From NCBI GenBank assembly GCA_043731355.1, contig JAYTJE010000028.1, positions 14,699-78,698 of the forward strand: a stretch of 64,000 nucleotides of DNA. The letters run 5' to 3'. Shown here piece after piece: positions 51,068 to 61,108 of this stretch. Below the pieces are notes generated by a model, which saw only the letters and a list, made by a program, of their open reading frames with translations, was not told where the DNA came from and did not search any database. The position numbers and the translations under genes are program-made. The DNA comes from GWC2-56-14 sp043731355 (GTDB taxonomy: Bacteria; Nitrospirota; UBA9217). The stretch's first letter is position 1. Each line of letters begins with the position of its first letter.

Positions 51068-54000
51068 ATGACCAGGCTTGGTGATATAATGGCGAAGATT
51101 AAAAATTCAAATGGTGAGGTCAGTATGACAATTAAAACGATGAAGACTCCAAAATCCTCTGGATGGCTGGCAAAGGTCAGTCGGGTACTGATCTTCACCA
51201 TGGTGAGTGTTCTCTCATATCAGGTCTACTATGCTTATGCATCCATAGGCAGCGGGCAGATGGTTTATAACAACAACACAACTACCCCGCAGGCGAGAAC
51301 TTATACTGTTTCATCAAATACATTTGCAGCAGGTATTGCAACTGCAGCCGGGGGAACGCCCTCATGGATTAAGGTTGTTGCAGGAACAGTAAGGTACGAA
51401 TCTGTTGTTGCTTATGTTGACACTGGAAACACCCTTCGAATCCTCTACTGGAACGGCTCAGCATGGTCAGCTGCTGCGCCCCATAACTGGACCGCGGCGC
51501 TTGGGGCCTCAGGCGCAAGCGGAAGGGGATTTGATATTGCTGTGGAGAAGCTCTCAGGTGATATCATTGTCGCATACACAACAAATGCTGCCGGCACGGA
51601 GATAAACTCCTACCGCTGGGATGGCAGCACATGGACAGGCCCAACAGCGTATGATTCTGCCAGACTTACCGGAACTGTCCGCTTCATCAAGATGGAATCA
51701 AAACCTAACTCAGATGATATCGGCCTCATAATGGCTGATACAAACAATGACCTGAGCGCAGCGATCTGGACCGGAACAACAAATACATTCGGCAATCCTC
51801 CTTCTGCTGCCTTAAGCACTTCAGCGTCATTTATCGTTGCCGGTGCAGTTGACGCAGAAAGTTTCGATCTTGCGTATGAGAGTCAGACCGGAGATCTTCT
51901 GGTCGTTTGGGCCAATGATGCTATTGCTACCGGAGTATATTACAATACATTTTCTGGCGGTGCATGGGGAACAACAGCACAGAATACCAATATTACGGAG
52001 GCGATCGAGCATCTTGACTGTGCAGCTGATCCATTGACCAATAATATCCTCTGTGCTTTTGTTGGAACGGCAACACAGGATATGCGGGTTGGCGTATGGT
52101 CCGGTACAGCATGGCAGGGAACTACCACAGACGTGGATACTACAGCAGCGCCCGGAACATTTGTTGCCGGCAGAAGATACCTTGCAACAGGATGGTTGAA
52201 TGCCGGCTCCGCGAAACAGGGCATAGTCGTATATAACGACAATAATGCAAATGCAATAAACTGGGTTACAGTTGCTGCAGATGGCACCTTTGCCGTGCAG
52301 ACGGATAACACAGCGGCAACACCGATGCCTGTAGGCGGAGTTGCATACCATGACATAATCATGGATCCATATAACCCTGACATATTGCTCTATATATTTC
52401 AGGATACGACCAACTTTGATATCTTTGCAAAGAGACTTATAATGGATTCTGCCGGTGCATTTACATGGAGTGACGCCAACGCAGGCGTTGTAATTGACGC
52501 TGCTCCTACTACTGCAGCAAGCGAGGCATTTCATTTTGCCTATGACCTGTATTTGCTCGCAATAGACAACGGCACAAACCCGTCAGACCTCTCCGTAGGG
52601 GAGAGCTCGACAGATAACGCATTGGACAGTTTTACCATGCAGATGAAGTCAGGGAGCGGCACTGTAACAAGCCTGGTGGTGACCGGCAGTACGAATTTTA
52701 CATCTACGAACATCCCGACTAACGGCGTGAAGGTATGGCGCGACCTCGGAACACTCGGGGTCTATGACCCTGGAGTTGATGTTCAGATATCGTCAGCTTC
52801 CACTGCGATCGCGAGCAACGCAACAACGGTCACCATAAGCAGTGAGGCTGTTACGACAACACTTCAGAACTATCTTGTTACCGTAGACATTACAGCCGCA
52901 CCAACATATGGTCAGACGTTTACCGGAACTGTCACGACCGCAACGGCAAGCGGCATCCCCGTGTACAACGACACGTCTTCAGCGACCCTGACTGTAACTG
53001 AAAGGAACCTGACCGTCAGCAACGGCACAAACCCGGTCAATAAGAACGCTCAGCCAAGCTCGGTCAACAATGCGCTGGACGGTTTCAGCATGGTTATGCC
53101 GCTGGTGACAGGCCCAACAACCACAGTGACGAGCCTGACTGTTACAGGCAGCGCCAACTTTACATCTACGAACATCCCGACCAACGGTGTGAAGGTATGG
53201 CGTGACACCGGAACAACTGTTGGCTGGTGGGATGCTGGCGATGTGCTGGTATCGAGCGCATCCACTGCGATCGCGAGCAACGCAACAACGGTCACCATAA
53301 ACAGTGAGGCGGTCACAACAACTGCCCAGAACTATCTTGTGACAGTTGACATCACTGCCGGTGCAACTCTTGCTCAGACTTTCACAGGCACAGTGACTGC
53401 GGCAGCGGGAACCGGCCTCGGCACGCCGGTCTACGCGGATTCATCGTCAGCGACCCTGACGGTCAACAAACTGCTTTCGGCAAATGCTTCCTGCGGAAGC
53501 TGCCACGCCTATCCGCCCTATGACGGAACAACGCGGGATGGTGTGAGCGGCGCGTTCGTGGGCGATCATCAGAAGCATAACGTCGTGTGCTTGACCTGCC
53601 ATGTGGCGCCTGCCACCGAGACGAGCGCAGACTTTAAACATCGCGACGGGAACATCACCATGCAGGCGGCCATTAAGGGCGGCTCGTACAGCAAAGCGAG
53701 CCCTTTTGCCCAAGTGAATAATCCGGTGACCGGCACGTGCTCGAATATATCCTGCCATGGCGGCAATAATCCAACACCCCAGTGGGGCGTCGGAACGGCA
53801 ACCTGTATCAGCTGCCATAGCGGAATAGTTACCGCGGCGAACGCGTCAATTGCTTCCGGCGGCACGGTGACGCAGCGCGACGCGGTGAAGAATGAATTTG
53901 GTTTGGCGTGGGGGCATAAGAATTTAAATCGTTTAGCGGTTACCGATGCTGACTGCATTGTCTGTCACCTGGAAGGCAATTGGACGACGCAAAAAACATC

Positions 54001-55042
54001 AGCCGTGCATGCCGACGGATATATAAACTTGCGTGCCCCGGATGGAGCCGGTGAAGTAGCTATTACGGATATGAGCGCGGCGACATATAGCTTCGTACAA
54101 TTTTCAACTACCTATGCCGCCGGTTCAAGAACTCAGACCGGCAACACATCAAACAATGTAGACAATGTCCTGACTCAGAAGTTCTGTCTCGCCTGCCATG
54201 ACAGCAACGGGGCTACCAATACGACGGCGCGCTCTAACAATGGGGGCACAGGCACCGCGACAATGCCTTTCGGCGGTGTGGCGTTAGGGCTTACTTACAC
54301 CGCGGTCAATGACGCAATCGGCACTCAAGGTTTAATCGACGTTAAGTCTCAGGTTGCAACATCGAATTCATCGTTCCACCCGGTTGTGGGACCGCTGAAC
54401 AGGGATTTCCCGGCACAGTCAATGCTGAATGTGCCCTACAATAATAACGGCTCGAGACCTGGGACGTCGGGAACGAAAACATTCAGCGTAGTTTTGAACT
54501 GCTTTGACTGTCATAATCAGCCTTCCGGCAGCGAACTTACTAAAAGAACCGTCATATCGCACGGCTCTACAGCCCCGAACCACTTACGCGGCAATATATA
54601 TAGTTCAACTACTCCGATCTGTACCGTATGCCATTCGGCCACGTACGCAACCGGCACCAGCTCGCATCCGGCAGGATCGGCTTGGGGTGTTGCGACCTCT
54701 CGCGACCATTCGTCATACTTTCCCTTGTGCAATAACTGCCATTTGAGCACAACCTCAACGACGGCGCCGACCCGACCGATCCCGGCGCAGGACATACACG
54801 GGTTTAACAGGCTGTCAAACGCTGGCAGCACGGATTTACTCTGGCCGGTCGGCGCCACTGAATCCTGGAGGCCTTATGGGTTCTTGAGGAATACCGTGCA
54901 GTACACCAGTACCGTAGCCGGGCCGAGGCCGTACAGAGGCACGGAGGCCGCGCTTACGACGGGTACTTCCAACTGCGGTAATGATGCGGTATCTTGCGAC
55001 GCCACCCTCATGACCGATTACGCGCCTGGCGGCTCGTATTAA
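51068..55042 (+). CDS. Giant secreted fusion: propeller-like, Ig-like repeats and multiheme cytochrome
   Basis: 1324 residues. AGGAGG six bases before the ATG at 51068 selects this start. A downstream ATG at 51125 would place the signal segment (VLIFTMVSVLSYQVYYAYA) nearer the N-terminus. Residues about 65-500 are a heme-free propeller-like region with repeated SWDG-like turns. Two Ig-like repeats of about 150 residues follow (NGTNP...TSTNIPTNGVKVWRD). The C-terminal 520 residues hold eight CxxCH and one CSNISCH site. The N-terminal DNA looks AT-richer than the rest. It is likely a surface cytochrome with a binding head. Confidence 0.85.
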   Translation: MTRLGDIMAKIKNSNGEVSMTIKTMKTPKSSGWLAKVSRVLIFTMVSVLSYQVYYAYASIGSGQMVYNNNTTTPQARTYTVSSNTFAAGIATAAGGTPSWIKVVAGTVRYESVVAYVDTGNTLRILYWNGSAWSAAAPHNWTAALGASGASGRGFDIAVEKLSGDIIVAYTTNAAGTEINSYRWDGSTWTGPTAYDSARLTGTVRFIKMESKPNSDDIGLIMADTNNDLSAAIWTGTTNTFGNPPSAALSTSASFIVAGAVDAESFDLAYESQTGDLLVVWANDAIATGVYYNTFSGGAWGTTAQNTNITEAIEHLDCAADPLTNNILCAFVGTATQDMRVGVWSGTAWQGTTTDVDTTAAPGTFVAGRRYLATGWLNAGSAKQGIVVYNDNNANAINWVTVAADGTFAVQTDNTAATPMPVGGVAYHDIIMDPYNPDILLYIFQDTTNFDIFAKRLIMDSAGAFTWSDANAGVVIDAAPTTAASEAFHFAYDLYLLAIDNGTNPSDLSVGESSTDNALDSFTMQMKSGSGTVTSLVVTGSTNFTSTNIPTNGVKVWRDLGTLGVYDPGVDVQISSASTAIASNATTVTISSEAVTTTLQNYLVTVDITAAPTYGQTFTGTVTTATASGIPVYNDTSSATLTVTERNLTVSNGTNPVNKNAQPSSVNNALDGFSMVMPLVTGPTTTVTSLTVTGSANFTSTNIPTNGVKVWRDTGTTVGWWDAGDVLVSSASTAIASNATTVTINSEAVTTTAQNYLVTVDITAGATLAQTFTGTVTAAAGTGLGTPVYADSSSATLTVNKLLSANASCGSCHAYPPYDGTTRDGVSGAFVGDHQKHNVVCLTCHVAPATETSADFKHRDGNITMQAAIKGGSYSKASPFAQVNNPVTGTCSNISCHGGNNPTPQWGVGTATCISCHSGIVTAANASIASGGTVTQRDAVKNEFGLAWGHKNLNRLAVTDADCIVCHLEGNWTTQKTSAVHADGYINLRAPDGAGEVAITDMSAATYSFVQFSTTYAAGSRTQTGNTSNNVDNVLTQKFCLACHDSNGATNTTARSNNGGTGTATMPFGGVALGLTYTAVNDAIGTQGLIDVKSQVATSNSSFHPVVGPLNRDFPAQSMLNVPYNNNGSRPGTSGTKTFSVVLNCFDCHNQPSGSELTKRTVISHGSTAPNHLRGNIYSSTTPICTVCHSATYATGTSSHPAGSAWGVATSRDHSSYFPLCNNCHLSTTSTTAPTRPIPAQDIHGFNRLSNAGSTDLLWPVGATESWRPYGFLRNTVQYTSTVAGPRPYRGTEAALTTGTSNCGNDAVSCDATLMTDYAPGGSY
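52566..53470 (+). repeat. Intragenic duplication in the giant cytochrome gene
   Basis: Two units of about 455 bp. Segments of 45-50 bases, encoding TSTNIPTNGVKVWRD and SASTAIASNATTVTI, recur 462 bp apart with one to four mismatches. Near identity at the DNA level, including silent positions, indicates a recent duplication or gene conversion. Confidence 0.8.
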
Positions 55043-55072
55043 ACGATACCCGCATCACACCTGTTGAGTTAG

Positions 55073-55097
55073 CCCCGCCCTTTCGGGCGGGGTTTTT
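55073..55097 (+). terminator. Intrinsic terminator after the giant cytochrome gene
   Basis: CCCCGCCC (55073-55080), loop TTTC, GGGCGGGG (55085-55092), then TTTTTG. It ends the sigma-54 operon, although the lipoprotein gene follows within 30 bp. Confidence 0.9.
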
Positions 55098-55123
55098 GTT
55101 TGGCATTGTAAACAAGGAGTGAA

Positions 55124-56596
55124 ATGAGCATGAAAAGATTTTCTACCGTATTCGTTCTGGCAATCCTCTGTCTTATGCCCCTTGTATTTTCCGCGGGGTG
55201 CAAAAAGAAGCAGGTAAAGACCCCGGCGATGCCCGCAGCCCCCGCCAGGCACGAGGTTGTAGCGAAGACAACGCTTCTGGCAACGATCCCGGAACTGGAT
55301 AAACCAATCCAGTCAGAGGGGTTGCCGCCTCGTCACGCCGGCATCCCCTCCGGTTCGGGAGGCCCGCCGCCCGGCCATGCCAATATCCCTTCAGGACAAA
55401 GCCCTGAGCTCCTGGTTTATTTCAGTAAACTGGGTGGGGGAGCGGCCTATATTTCGGAAAGGGCCGGCAAAAAGCATGTGGTGTACAACGGCAAACCGGG
55501 CAAACCGTACGATGAGATCGACACTCTTACCGTGCTCTTAAGTGAGGACGGTCGGCGAATCGCCTATGGCGCCAGGACCGGGGCCAAGTGGATGATGGTG
55601 ATAGACGGCGCGGAAGAAGGTCCGTACGACAGTGTTGGGTCCGCGGCCTTCAGCCCCGACGGCTTGCATGTCGCCTACCAGGCGCGGCAGGGCGGCAAAT
55701 GGCACGTTGTATCCGGCACCAAGATGAGTGCGGGATGCGATACGTATCAGAATCAACCGATGTTCAGCGGCGATTCGACAAGAATATACACGATAGAAAA
55801 GACAAAAGTTGAAGGCATGCAGCGGCTGATTGTCAGCGACCTTGCATTCGAGAAGCAGCGTGTCAAGGTGCTGCGCGGGAAGTATTTATTTACGAACGAA
55901 AACAAAACCCGGATAGGCGCGATCGAGGAGGTCAATGGCAGGGAGCGGGTGATCGAATTGGATTTCAACACGCTTGACGTCGTCAAACAGGGTGACTTCT
56001 ATGATTCCATCAGATTTCCCACATTCGGGCCTGACGGCGTTACGGTTTCGTATGCCGCGGCGCAGCGCCAAAGACCCGGCGTTGTTTTTCGTTTTCTTAT
56101 ATTGGGCGACAGAAAGGAACGTCTTCCGGATGACGCTCCGATGGCGCTTCCCGTGGTCCGCCCGGACAAGAAAGGCGTCGGCATGATTATGTCGACTAAG
56201 ACCAGTTACTACCTGCACCAGGCCTTTTATAACGACGGCACGAAGAAGCGGTATTATGATGAGGCCGGTGACCTGGCCTATAACAAGGACGGAAGTCTTC
56301 ATGCGTTCGCGGCAAGAAAAGGCAATAAAGTCTTTATCGCGGTGAACGAAAAGGCCGGGCCCGCATTCGATCATGTGACTATGCCGGTATTCAGTCCCGA
56401 CGGCAGGAAGGTCGTCTACCGGGCGAGAGAGAAAGAAAAACGGTTCCTTGTTGTTGCCGACGCCAACGGCAGGGTTTTGCGCAAGCATCCGGCCTATGAG
56501 AGGATTTTTGATCCCGTGTTTACCCCTGACGGGAAGTCGGTTGCCTATGGGGTCAAGGACGGGGACAAGCTTGTCTGGAAGGTGGAGAAGCTGTAG
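55124..56596 (+). CDS. PD40/TolB-like propeller lipoprotein
   Basis: 490 residues. The signal peptide ends in lipobox FSAGC with lipidation near residue 26. A short Pro/Gly region has two similar units, RHAGIPSGSGGPPPGHANIPSG. A beta-propeller (about 95-490) with PD40 strands follows: SEDGRRIAYGART, FSPDGLHVAYQARQ, FSPDGRKVVYRAREK, FTPDGKSVAYGVKD. TolB-like propellers bind proteins at the outer membrane. It follows the cytochrome operon terminator, so it depends on read-through or its own promoter. Likely an accessory to the island B system. Confidence 0.83.
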   Translation: MSMKRFSTVFVLAILCLMPLVFSAGCKKKQVKTPAMPAAPARHEVVAKTTLLATIPELDKPIQSEGLPPRHAGIPSGSGGPPPGHANIPSGQSPELLVYFSKLGGGAAYISERAGKKHVVYNGKPGKPYDEIDTLTVLLSEDGRRIAYGARTGAKWMMVIDGAEEGPYDSVGSAAFSPDGLHVAYQARQGGKWHVVSGTKMSAGCDTYQNQPMFSGDSTRIYTIEKTKVEGMQRLIVSDLAFEKQRVKVLRGKYLFTNENKTRIGAIEEVNGRERVIELDFNTLDVVKQGDFYDSIRFPTFGPDGVTVSYAAAQRQRPGVVFRFLILGDRKERLPDDAPMALPVVRPDKKGVGMIMSTKTSYYLHQAFYNDGTKKRYYDEAGDLAYNKDGSLHAFAARKGNKVFIAVNEKAGPAFDHVTMPVFSPDGRKVVYRAREKEKRFLVVADANGRVLRKHPAYERIFDPVFTPDGKSVAYGVKDGDKLVWKVEKL

Positions 56597-56620
56597 AATG
56601 CCGAAGGTTTCATCCGCACA

Positions 56621-57337
56621 ATGATCAGCGCCGTTATCCCCGCCTATAACGAGGAGGACACACTGGAAGCCGCCGCGCGCGCGCTCGCCGGGGTCCTGTC
56701 GCGGCTTTCCCCGCTTGAGTGGGAAATCATTATCGTAAACGATGGAAGCCTGGACCGCTCCGCCGAGATAGCCGACAGGCTGGCAGATGATGCTCACATT
56801 CGCATCGTCCGGCACGAGCGAAACCGGGGCAAGGGCGCGGCCGTGCGGACCGGGGTGCTTCTTACCCGAGGGGATGTGGTGCTGATTTGCGACGCGGACA
56901 TGTCCACCCCTCCGGACACGCTGGGGCCGTTTCTCGCGGAACTTTCCCGCGGGGCCGATCTCGTGACAGGCGACCGCAGGAGCCGTCATTCCCGCATCGA
57001 GCGTCCACAATCACTCCTTCGGCGGTTTATGGGCGGCGTATACGCGGCCCTTGCCCGATGGATTACCGGAATATCCCTGCGTGATTTCAACTGCGGATTC
57101 AAGCTGATCCGAGGTGACGCGGCCCGCTCTCTGCTGCAAAGATGCCGGTCCGACGGATGGACCTGGGATGTGGAAGTCATCGCCCTGGCCGCGCGCTCCG
57201 GGTTGACCGTACGAGCTCTTCCGGTAACGTGGCGACAGGGGGACCGCACGTCGGTCCGCCCCTTTTGCGGCGCGGTAAAAAGCCTTGTTGATTTAACAGC
57301 TCTCTGGTTTCGTCTGCGCGGGGCAAAAAACCTTTAA
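56621..57337 (+). CDS. GT2 glycosyltransferase, polyprenyl-phosphate sugar synthase type
   Basis: 238 residues, DPM1-like. Motifs: ISAVIPAYNEEDTLEAAARA, VNDGSLDRSAEIADRLA, ERNRGKGAAVRTGVLLTRGD, LICDADMSTPP (metal site) and DFNCGFKLIRG. No membrane segment. It starts 24 bases after the PD40 lipoprotein stop and overlaps the convergent TMTC-like gene by four bases. It would make lipid-linked mannose or glucose for the nearby membrane transferases (inference). Confidence 0.88.
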   Translation: MISAVIPAYNEEDTLEAAARALAGVLSRLSPLEWEIIIVNDGSLDRSAEIADRLADDAHIRIVRHERNRGKGAAVRTGVLLTRGDVVLICDADMSTPPDTLGPFLAELSRGADLVTGDRRSRHSRIERPQSLLRRFMGGVYAALARWITGISLRDFNCGFKLIRGDAARSLLQRCRSDGWTWDVEVIALAARSGLTVRALPVTWRQGDRTSVRPFCGAVKSLVDLTALWFRLRGAKNL

Positions 57338-59406
57338 TTGCCCCTCGGAATAAGCTCCCTGGCTATTTCGCTCTCCCTTGCCGCCTCGCTCAACCGGTTC
57401 TGCTTCAAATAAACATCGCTCAGCTGTTTATGGGCATCCGGCTCATCAGGACGCAGTGCTATTGACGCACGGTATTCAACAATTGCCTGGTCCATAGAAC
57501 CCAGGGAAGCATACGCATTGCCAAGGTTGTAATGGGCATCGGGTTCATCGGAATCCAGCGCAATTACCGCGCGGTATTCGGCAATCGCCTGGTTCAATAA
57601 ACCGATGGCGGCATACACATTCCCGAGATTGAAATGCGCCTCAAGGAAATCCGCTCGAAATGCCAGTGCGGCTTTAAATTCATTAACCGCTTCGGGGTAA
57701 CGCTGCCGGAGCATGTATGCGCTGCCAAGATCGTTGCGCGCGGCGGCATCGGCGCGTTCCAGCTGTGAAGCGGAGGTATATTCGCCTGTCGCAACTCCAT
57801 TAAGATCCCGCTGAGCATGGGCCATCCTCAAGCCATTAAATATTTTACTATTATCCGGTTCGATCGCCAGCGCGGTTTTAAATTCGGTAATCGCATCGTC
57901 GTAGCTCCCCTGTCTCATAAACTCAGCGCCGATATTATAATAGGCATCGGCATAGCCCGCATCGATTTGCAGAGCAGCCTTAAATTCGTTTATTGCTTCG
58001 TCGTAACGATGCTGCTCCGCATACGCAACTCCAAGATTATTATGGGCCAGGGGAAGTCTGCCGGGAAACTCGTCAATAACATAGGTCCAGAAAGTGACAC
58101 TGTCTTTCCATATGCCGATCTGGCGTATTGTGGCATAGGAGAGGAATGCGATAATGGTTACCGCAATGACATAGCTTGACAGCCGCACGGCCCCGCCCCA
58201 TTGGTTTACCGACGAGATCTTTTCATGGACTTTTACCGCCGATAAACCCGCAATAAGAAAAAAACCAAGACCCGGCAAATAGGTATACCGGTCCGCCATC
58301 GCTGCGTCACCGACCTTGACAATACCCAGAACGGGCGCCAGTGTTATGACATAATACGCCCACACTGCCATCCATAATTTTTGTCTTCGCATTGCGACTA
58401 TGCACGCCGCCGTGATCAGGACGACAAGGAGAAGCGCTGAAAGGTACTGGAATGAAAAAATAGATACCTCCTGGGGAATAGGGTACAGCGGGACCAAGTG
58501 TGCGGGCGCCACTGTTTTTATCAGGTAAAATGCCAAAGCTCCGGCAGCCAGCGTAAATCTTGATGCCAAGGGCACTTGCTCTAAAGAGCTGACGGTGTTA
58601 ACGGACGCTTGGGCGAAGAGGGTCAGGAGCGCTACACTAAAACTCAGGATTATAAAAGGCATTTTTTCAAGGAATACCGTCCGGAAGGTTTCGAGAGACC
58701 GTATTCTTTTATAAAGATACCAGTCCAGGATCAACAGAACCAAGGGAAGTGAAACCGCCATTGGCTTGCTCATTAACGCAAGTATAAATAGAGCTATTGT
58801 CAGGAAATACTTCCGGGAAAATATGCGTGCTGATACGCGCGTGGAAGTATTTGCGCTCATGTCGCCCACATACCGCGTATATGCCGCGATCGTGAGCAGG
58901 TAAAAGAATGAACAAAGAAGGTCCTTTCTTTCAGAAACCCAGGCGACCGATTCGACACGGAGAGGGTGAATGCCGAACAACAATCCCGCGGTTACGCCGG
59001 CTAGTATCACGGCAGTATCATTCAATACCGGCTGCGACCCCGCGTTGTTTTTCCCGGTCTGCCGGTAAACCTCCAGGAGCCTCATGATAAGCAATGCGAG
59101 GATGAACGTGTTGAGCGCATGGATAAGGTTATTTGTGAGATGAGGCCCCAGGGGATTCAGACCCCACAGGGCATAGTCGAAGGCATGCGAGAGCCAGGTG
59201 ACGGGATGCCAATTACCCAGATGAAACTCCATAAAAGCCGATTTCAACAACCGCATATCGAAAGAACGGATAAAGGAATTATCGTAAAAATAACCACCGT
59301 CATCCCATAAGATAAAATCGTTTTGCAGCGTTGGCAAGAAAACGATAAAGGTTATAACCGCGCATGCAATTGCAAGGCTGATTTTTGTTTTTGAAGTAGT
59401 ATTCAT
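57334..59406 (-). CDS. TMTC-like membrane protein with long TPR domain
   Basis: 690 residues. About ten helices occupy residues 10-430, with LWDDGGYFYDNSFIRSFD, GNWHPVTWLSHAFDYALWGL, PHLTNNLIHALN and HPLRVESVAWVSERKDLLCS. The junction RQIGIWKDSVTFWTYVIDEF leads into about seven TPRs (445-685), each with PDAHYNLGNAYASLGSMDQA-type helices. The layout equals eukaryotic TMTC1-4 O-mannosyltransferases. The start overlaps the upstream gene's stop (ATGA). Enzyme activity is inferred from family resemblance. Confidence 0.87.
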   Translation of the reverse strand: MNTTSKTKISLAIACAVITFIVFLPTLQNDFILWDDGGYFYDNSFIRSFDMRLLKSAFMEFHLGNWHPVTWLSHAFDYALWGLNPLGPHLTNNLIHALNTFILALLIMRLLEVYRQTGKNNAGSQPVLNDTAVILAGVTAGLLFGIHPLRVESVAWVSERKDLLCSFFYLLTIAAYTRYVGDMSANTSTRVSARIFSRKYFLTIALFILALMSKPMAVSLPLVLLILDWYLYKRIRSLETFRTVFLEKMPFIILSFSVALLTLFAQASVNTVSSLEQVPLASRFTLAAGALAFYLIKTVAPAHLVPLYPIPQEVSIFSFQYLSALLLVVLITAACIVAMRRQKLWMAVWAYYVITLAPVLGIVKVGDAAMADRYTYLPGLGFFLIAGLSAVKVHEKISSVNQWGGAVRLSSYVIAVTIIAFLSYATIRQIGIWKDSVTFWTYVIDEFPGRLPLAHNNLGVAYAEQHRYDEAINEFKAALQIDAGYADAYYNIGAEFMRQGSYDDAITEFKTALAIEPDNSKIFNGLRMAHAQRDLNGVATGEYTSASQLERADAAARNDLGSAYMLRQRYPEAVNEFKAALAFRADFLEAHFNLGNVYAAIGLLNQAIAEYRAVIALDSDEPDAHYNLGNAYASLGSMDQAIVEYRASIALRPDEPDAHKQLSDVYLKQNRLSEAARESEIARELIPRGN

Positions 59407-61106
59407 TGTTTGGTCAAATTATTTCGATCAATGCTTGCAGCCGATCGAAAGTCATCATTCGCGCGAGACAGCATCCCTTGCTCCTTATACAACTGACCTC
59501 TTTCCCGATAATACACCGAACGCTTCGGAGAGGAATCAGACTGCAGGGCTTTGGTATAGTCAGCTATTGCGCTGTTATACTTCCCCAAGCGCGCAAGAAG
59601 GCGCGCCCGTTCTGAATACAGATCGTCCATCGGGAAACGCTTTTTCCGTTCGGCAATAGCGATCGCTTCATCCATGTCGGCCAACGCCTTTTCATATTCC
59701 CCCTTCAGCACATAGCTTGTCGCGCGCATAAAGTAGGTCCTGCCTGAGAAGTGGGGGTTGACGTCGATCGCTCTGCTCCAGAGCGCCACATCATTTTTCC
59801 AAAAAGACAGTTGTCGTACCGTAAGGTAAGCGCTTGCAAGCAACAGGAACGCAGTCCCTGAAAGGATGGCGGCAACTTTCACGCGTGAACCGGACGGTCC
59901 CGCGGCGAGGCGGGTTATGGAAAGCGCGGCCAGTATCGATATCGGCAGACTCGGGATATAGGTGAAGCGGTCCGACATAATGGTGTTGGAAACCTGAGCA
60001 AATCCGAGAAGAGGCATGAGGGTAATCAGATAAATCAACCATACGGTTAGAAGAACGGGTTTGCGTTTAACGAGCAGCGCCGAATAAAGCGTCACAATCA
60101 GGGAAAAAAGGACCGGAACCGTATATTCGAGGCTGAAGAAATTGATGCTCCCCGGATGCAGATAGAACGGGCTGAGATGGAACGGCCAGATCATGAACCA
60201 AAGATAATGCATTACGGATTTGAATGCAATGAGCAGACGGGACAGGATATCCGATTCGGCAAGCGGCATGGAGACTGATTGGTGGGTGGAAAGAATGATC
60301 GCCGCTACCGCACCCGCAACAAGCAGGAATACGGTCTTTTCAAGAAGAAGGACTATCAGGGAGGTCCTCCGCACTCTGCCGAGCGGAAACCAGTCAAGGA
60401 CCAGCAGCACCAGCGGCAAGGTAACCAGAGTAGATTTGCTGAGCAGAGAAAAGCAAAACAGAGCGGCCGCGAACCAATAATGCCGGGAGAATGCAAAAGA
60501 CAGCGCGCCTGGATGTTTTTCATCGGATTCGGTATATTGGAGATAGGCCATAACAGCAGGGATGCCGAAAAACAGGCTGAGCACATCTTTTCGCTCGGTC
60601 GCCCAGGCAACGGATTCCACTCTGAGGGGGTGAATGGCAAAAAAAAGCGCCGCCAGCAAGGAACAATAGAACGCCTGATTGAATCCGTAGGGGAAGGTCC
60701 TCTTGTCTTCAGTTGTGGTAACGGCCGCATATCGCTGAAGCAATTGCAGTACAAGAAGAAAGAACAGCCCCGCATTGAGCGCATGAAAAATGTTGTTGGT
60801 GAGATGATAGCCCAGAGGATTCAGGCCCCAAAAAGCATGGTCCAGCGCCAGTGAAAGCCATGTCAGCGGGGCCCAGTAATTGGCATACACCCCGAAAAAT
60901 GCCCAGGAGAGCGTCTCAAGGGAGAGCCTTTTAATGTGGTCGTTATCTACAATATATCCGGCGTCATCCCAGGTATAAACGAAGTCATTGCGGAGATCCG
61001 GGGCAAAACATGCAAAGACAACAAGGACAATAAGAATAAAGGCAGCGAGCTTTACGGTCCTTATAGTGCCGTCGTTTTCAGTTTTACCGCGCGTCGAGTT
61101 CGACAT
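59403..61106 (-). CDS. TMTC-like membrane protein with short TPR domain
   Basis: 567 residues. The TMTC pattern is complete: YTWDDAGYIVDNDHIKRL, NYWAPLTWLSLALDHAFWGL, PLGYHLTNNIFHALN and HPLRVESVAWATERKDVLS. After the last helix, RQLSFWKNDVALWSRAIDVN precedes two TPRs. It lies two bases after the GT2 gene at 61109 and overlaps the next TMTC-like gene, so all are cotranslated. A transmembrane O-glycosyltransferase role is likely. Confidence 0.87.
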   Translation of the reverse strand: MSNSTRGKTENDGTIRTVKLAAFILIVLVVFACFAPDLRNDFVYTWDDAGYIVDNDHIKRLSLETLSWAFFGVYANYWAPLTWLSLALDHAFWGLNPLGYHLTNNIFHALNAGLFFLLVLQLLQRYAAVTTTEDKRTFPYGFNQAFYCSLLAALFFAIHPLRVESVAWATERKDVLSLFFGIPAVMAYLQYTESDEKHPGALSFAFSRHYWFAAALFCFSLLSKSTLVTLPLVLLVLDWFPLGRVRRTSLIVLLLEKTVFLLVAGAVAAIILSTHQSVSMPLAESDILSRLLIAFKSVMHYLWFMIWPFHLSPFYLHPGSINFFSLEYTVPVLFSLIVTLYSALLVKRKPVLLTVWLIYLITLMPLLGFAQVSNTIMSDRFTYIPSLPISILAALSITRLAAGPSGSRVKVAAILSGTAFLLLASAYLTVRQLSFWKNDVALWSRAIDVNPHFSGRTYFMRATSYVLKGEYEKALADMDEAIAIAERKKRFPMDDLYSERARLLARLGKYNSAIADYTKALQSDSSPKRSVYYRERGQLYKEQGMLSRANDDFRSAASIDRNNLTKQ

Positions 61107-61108
61107 TT

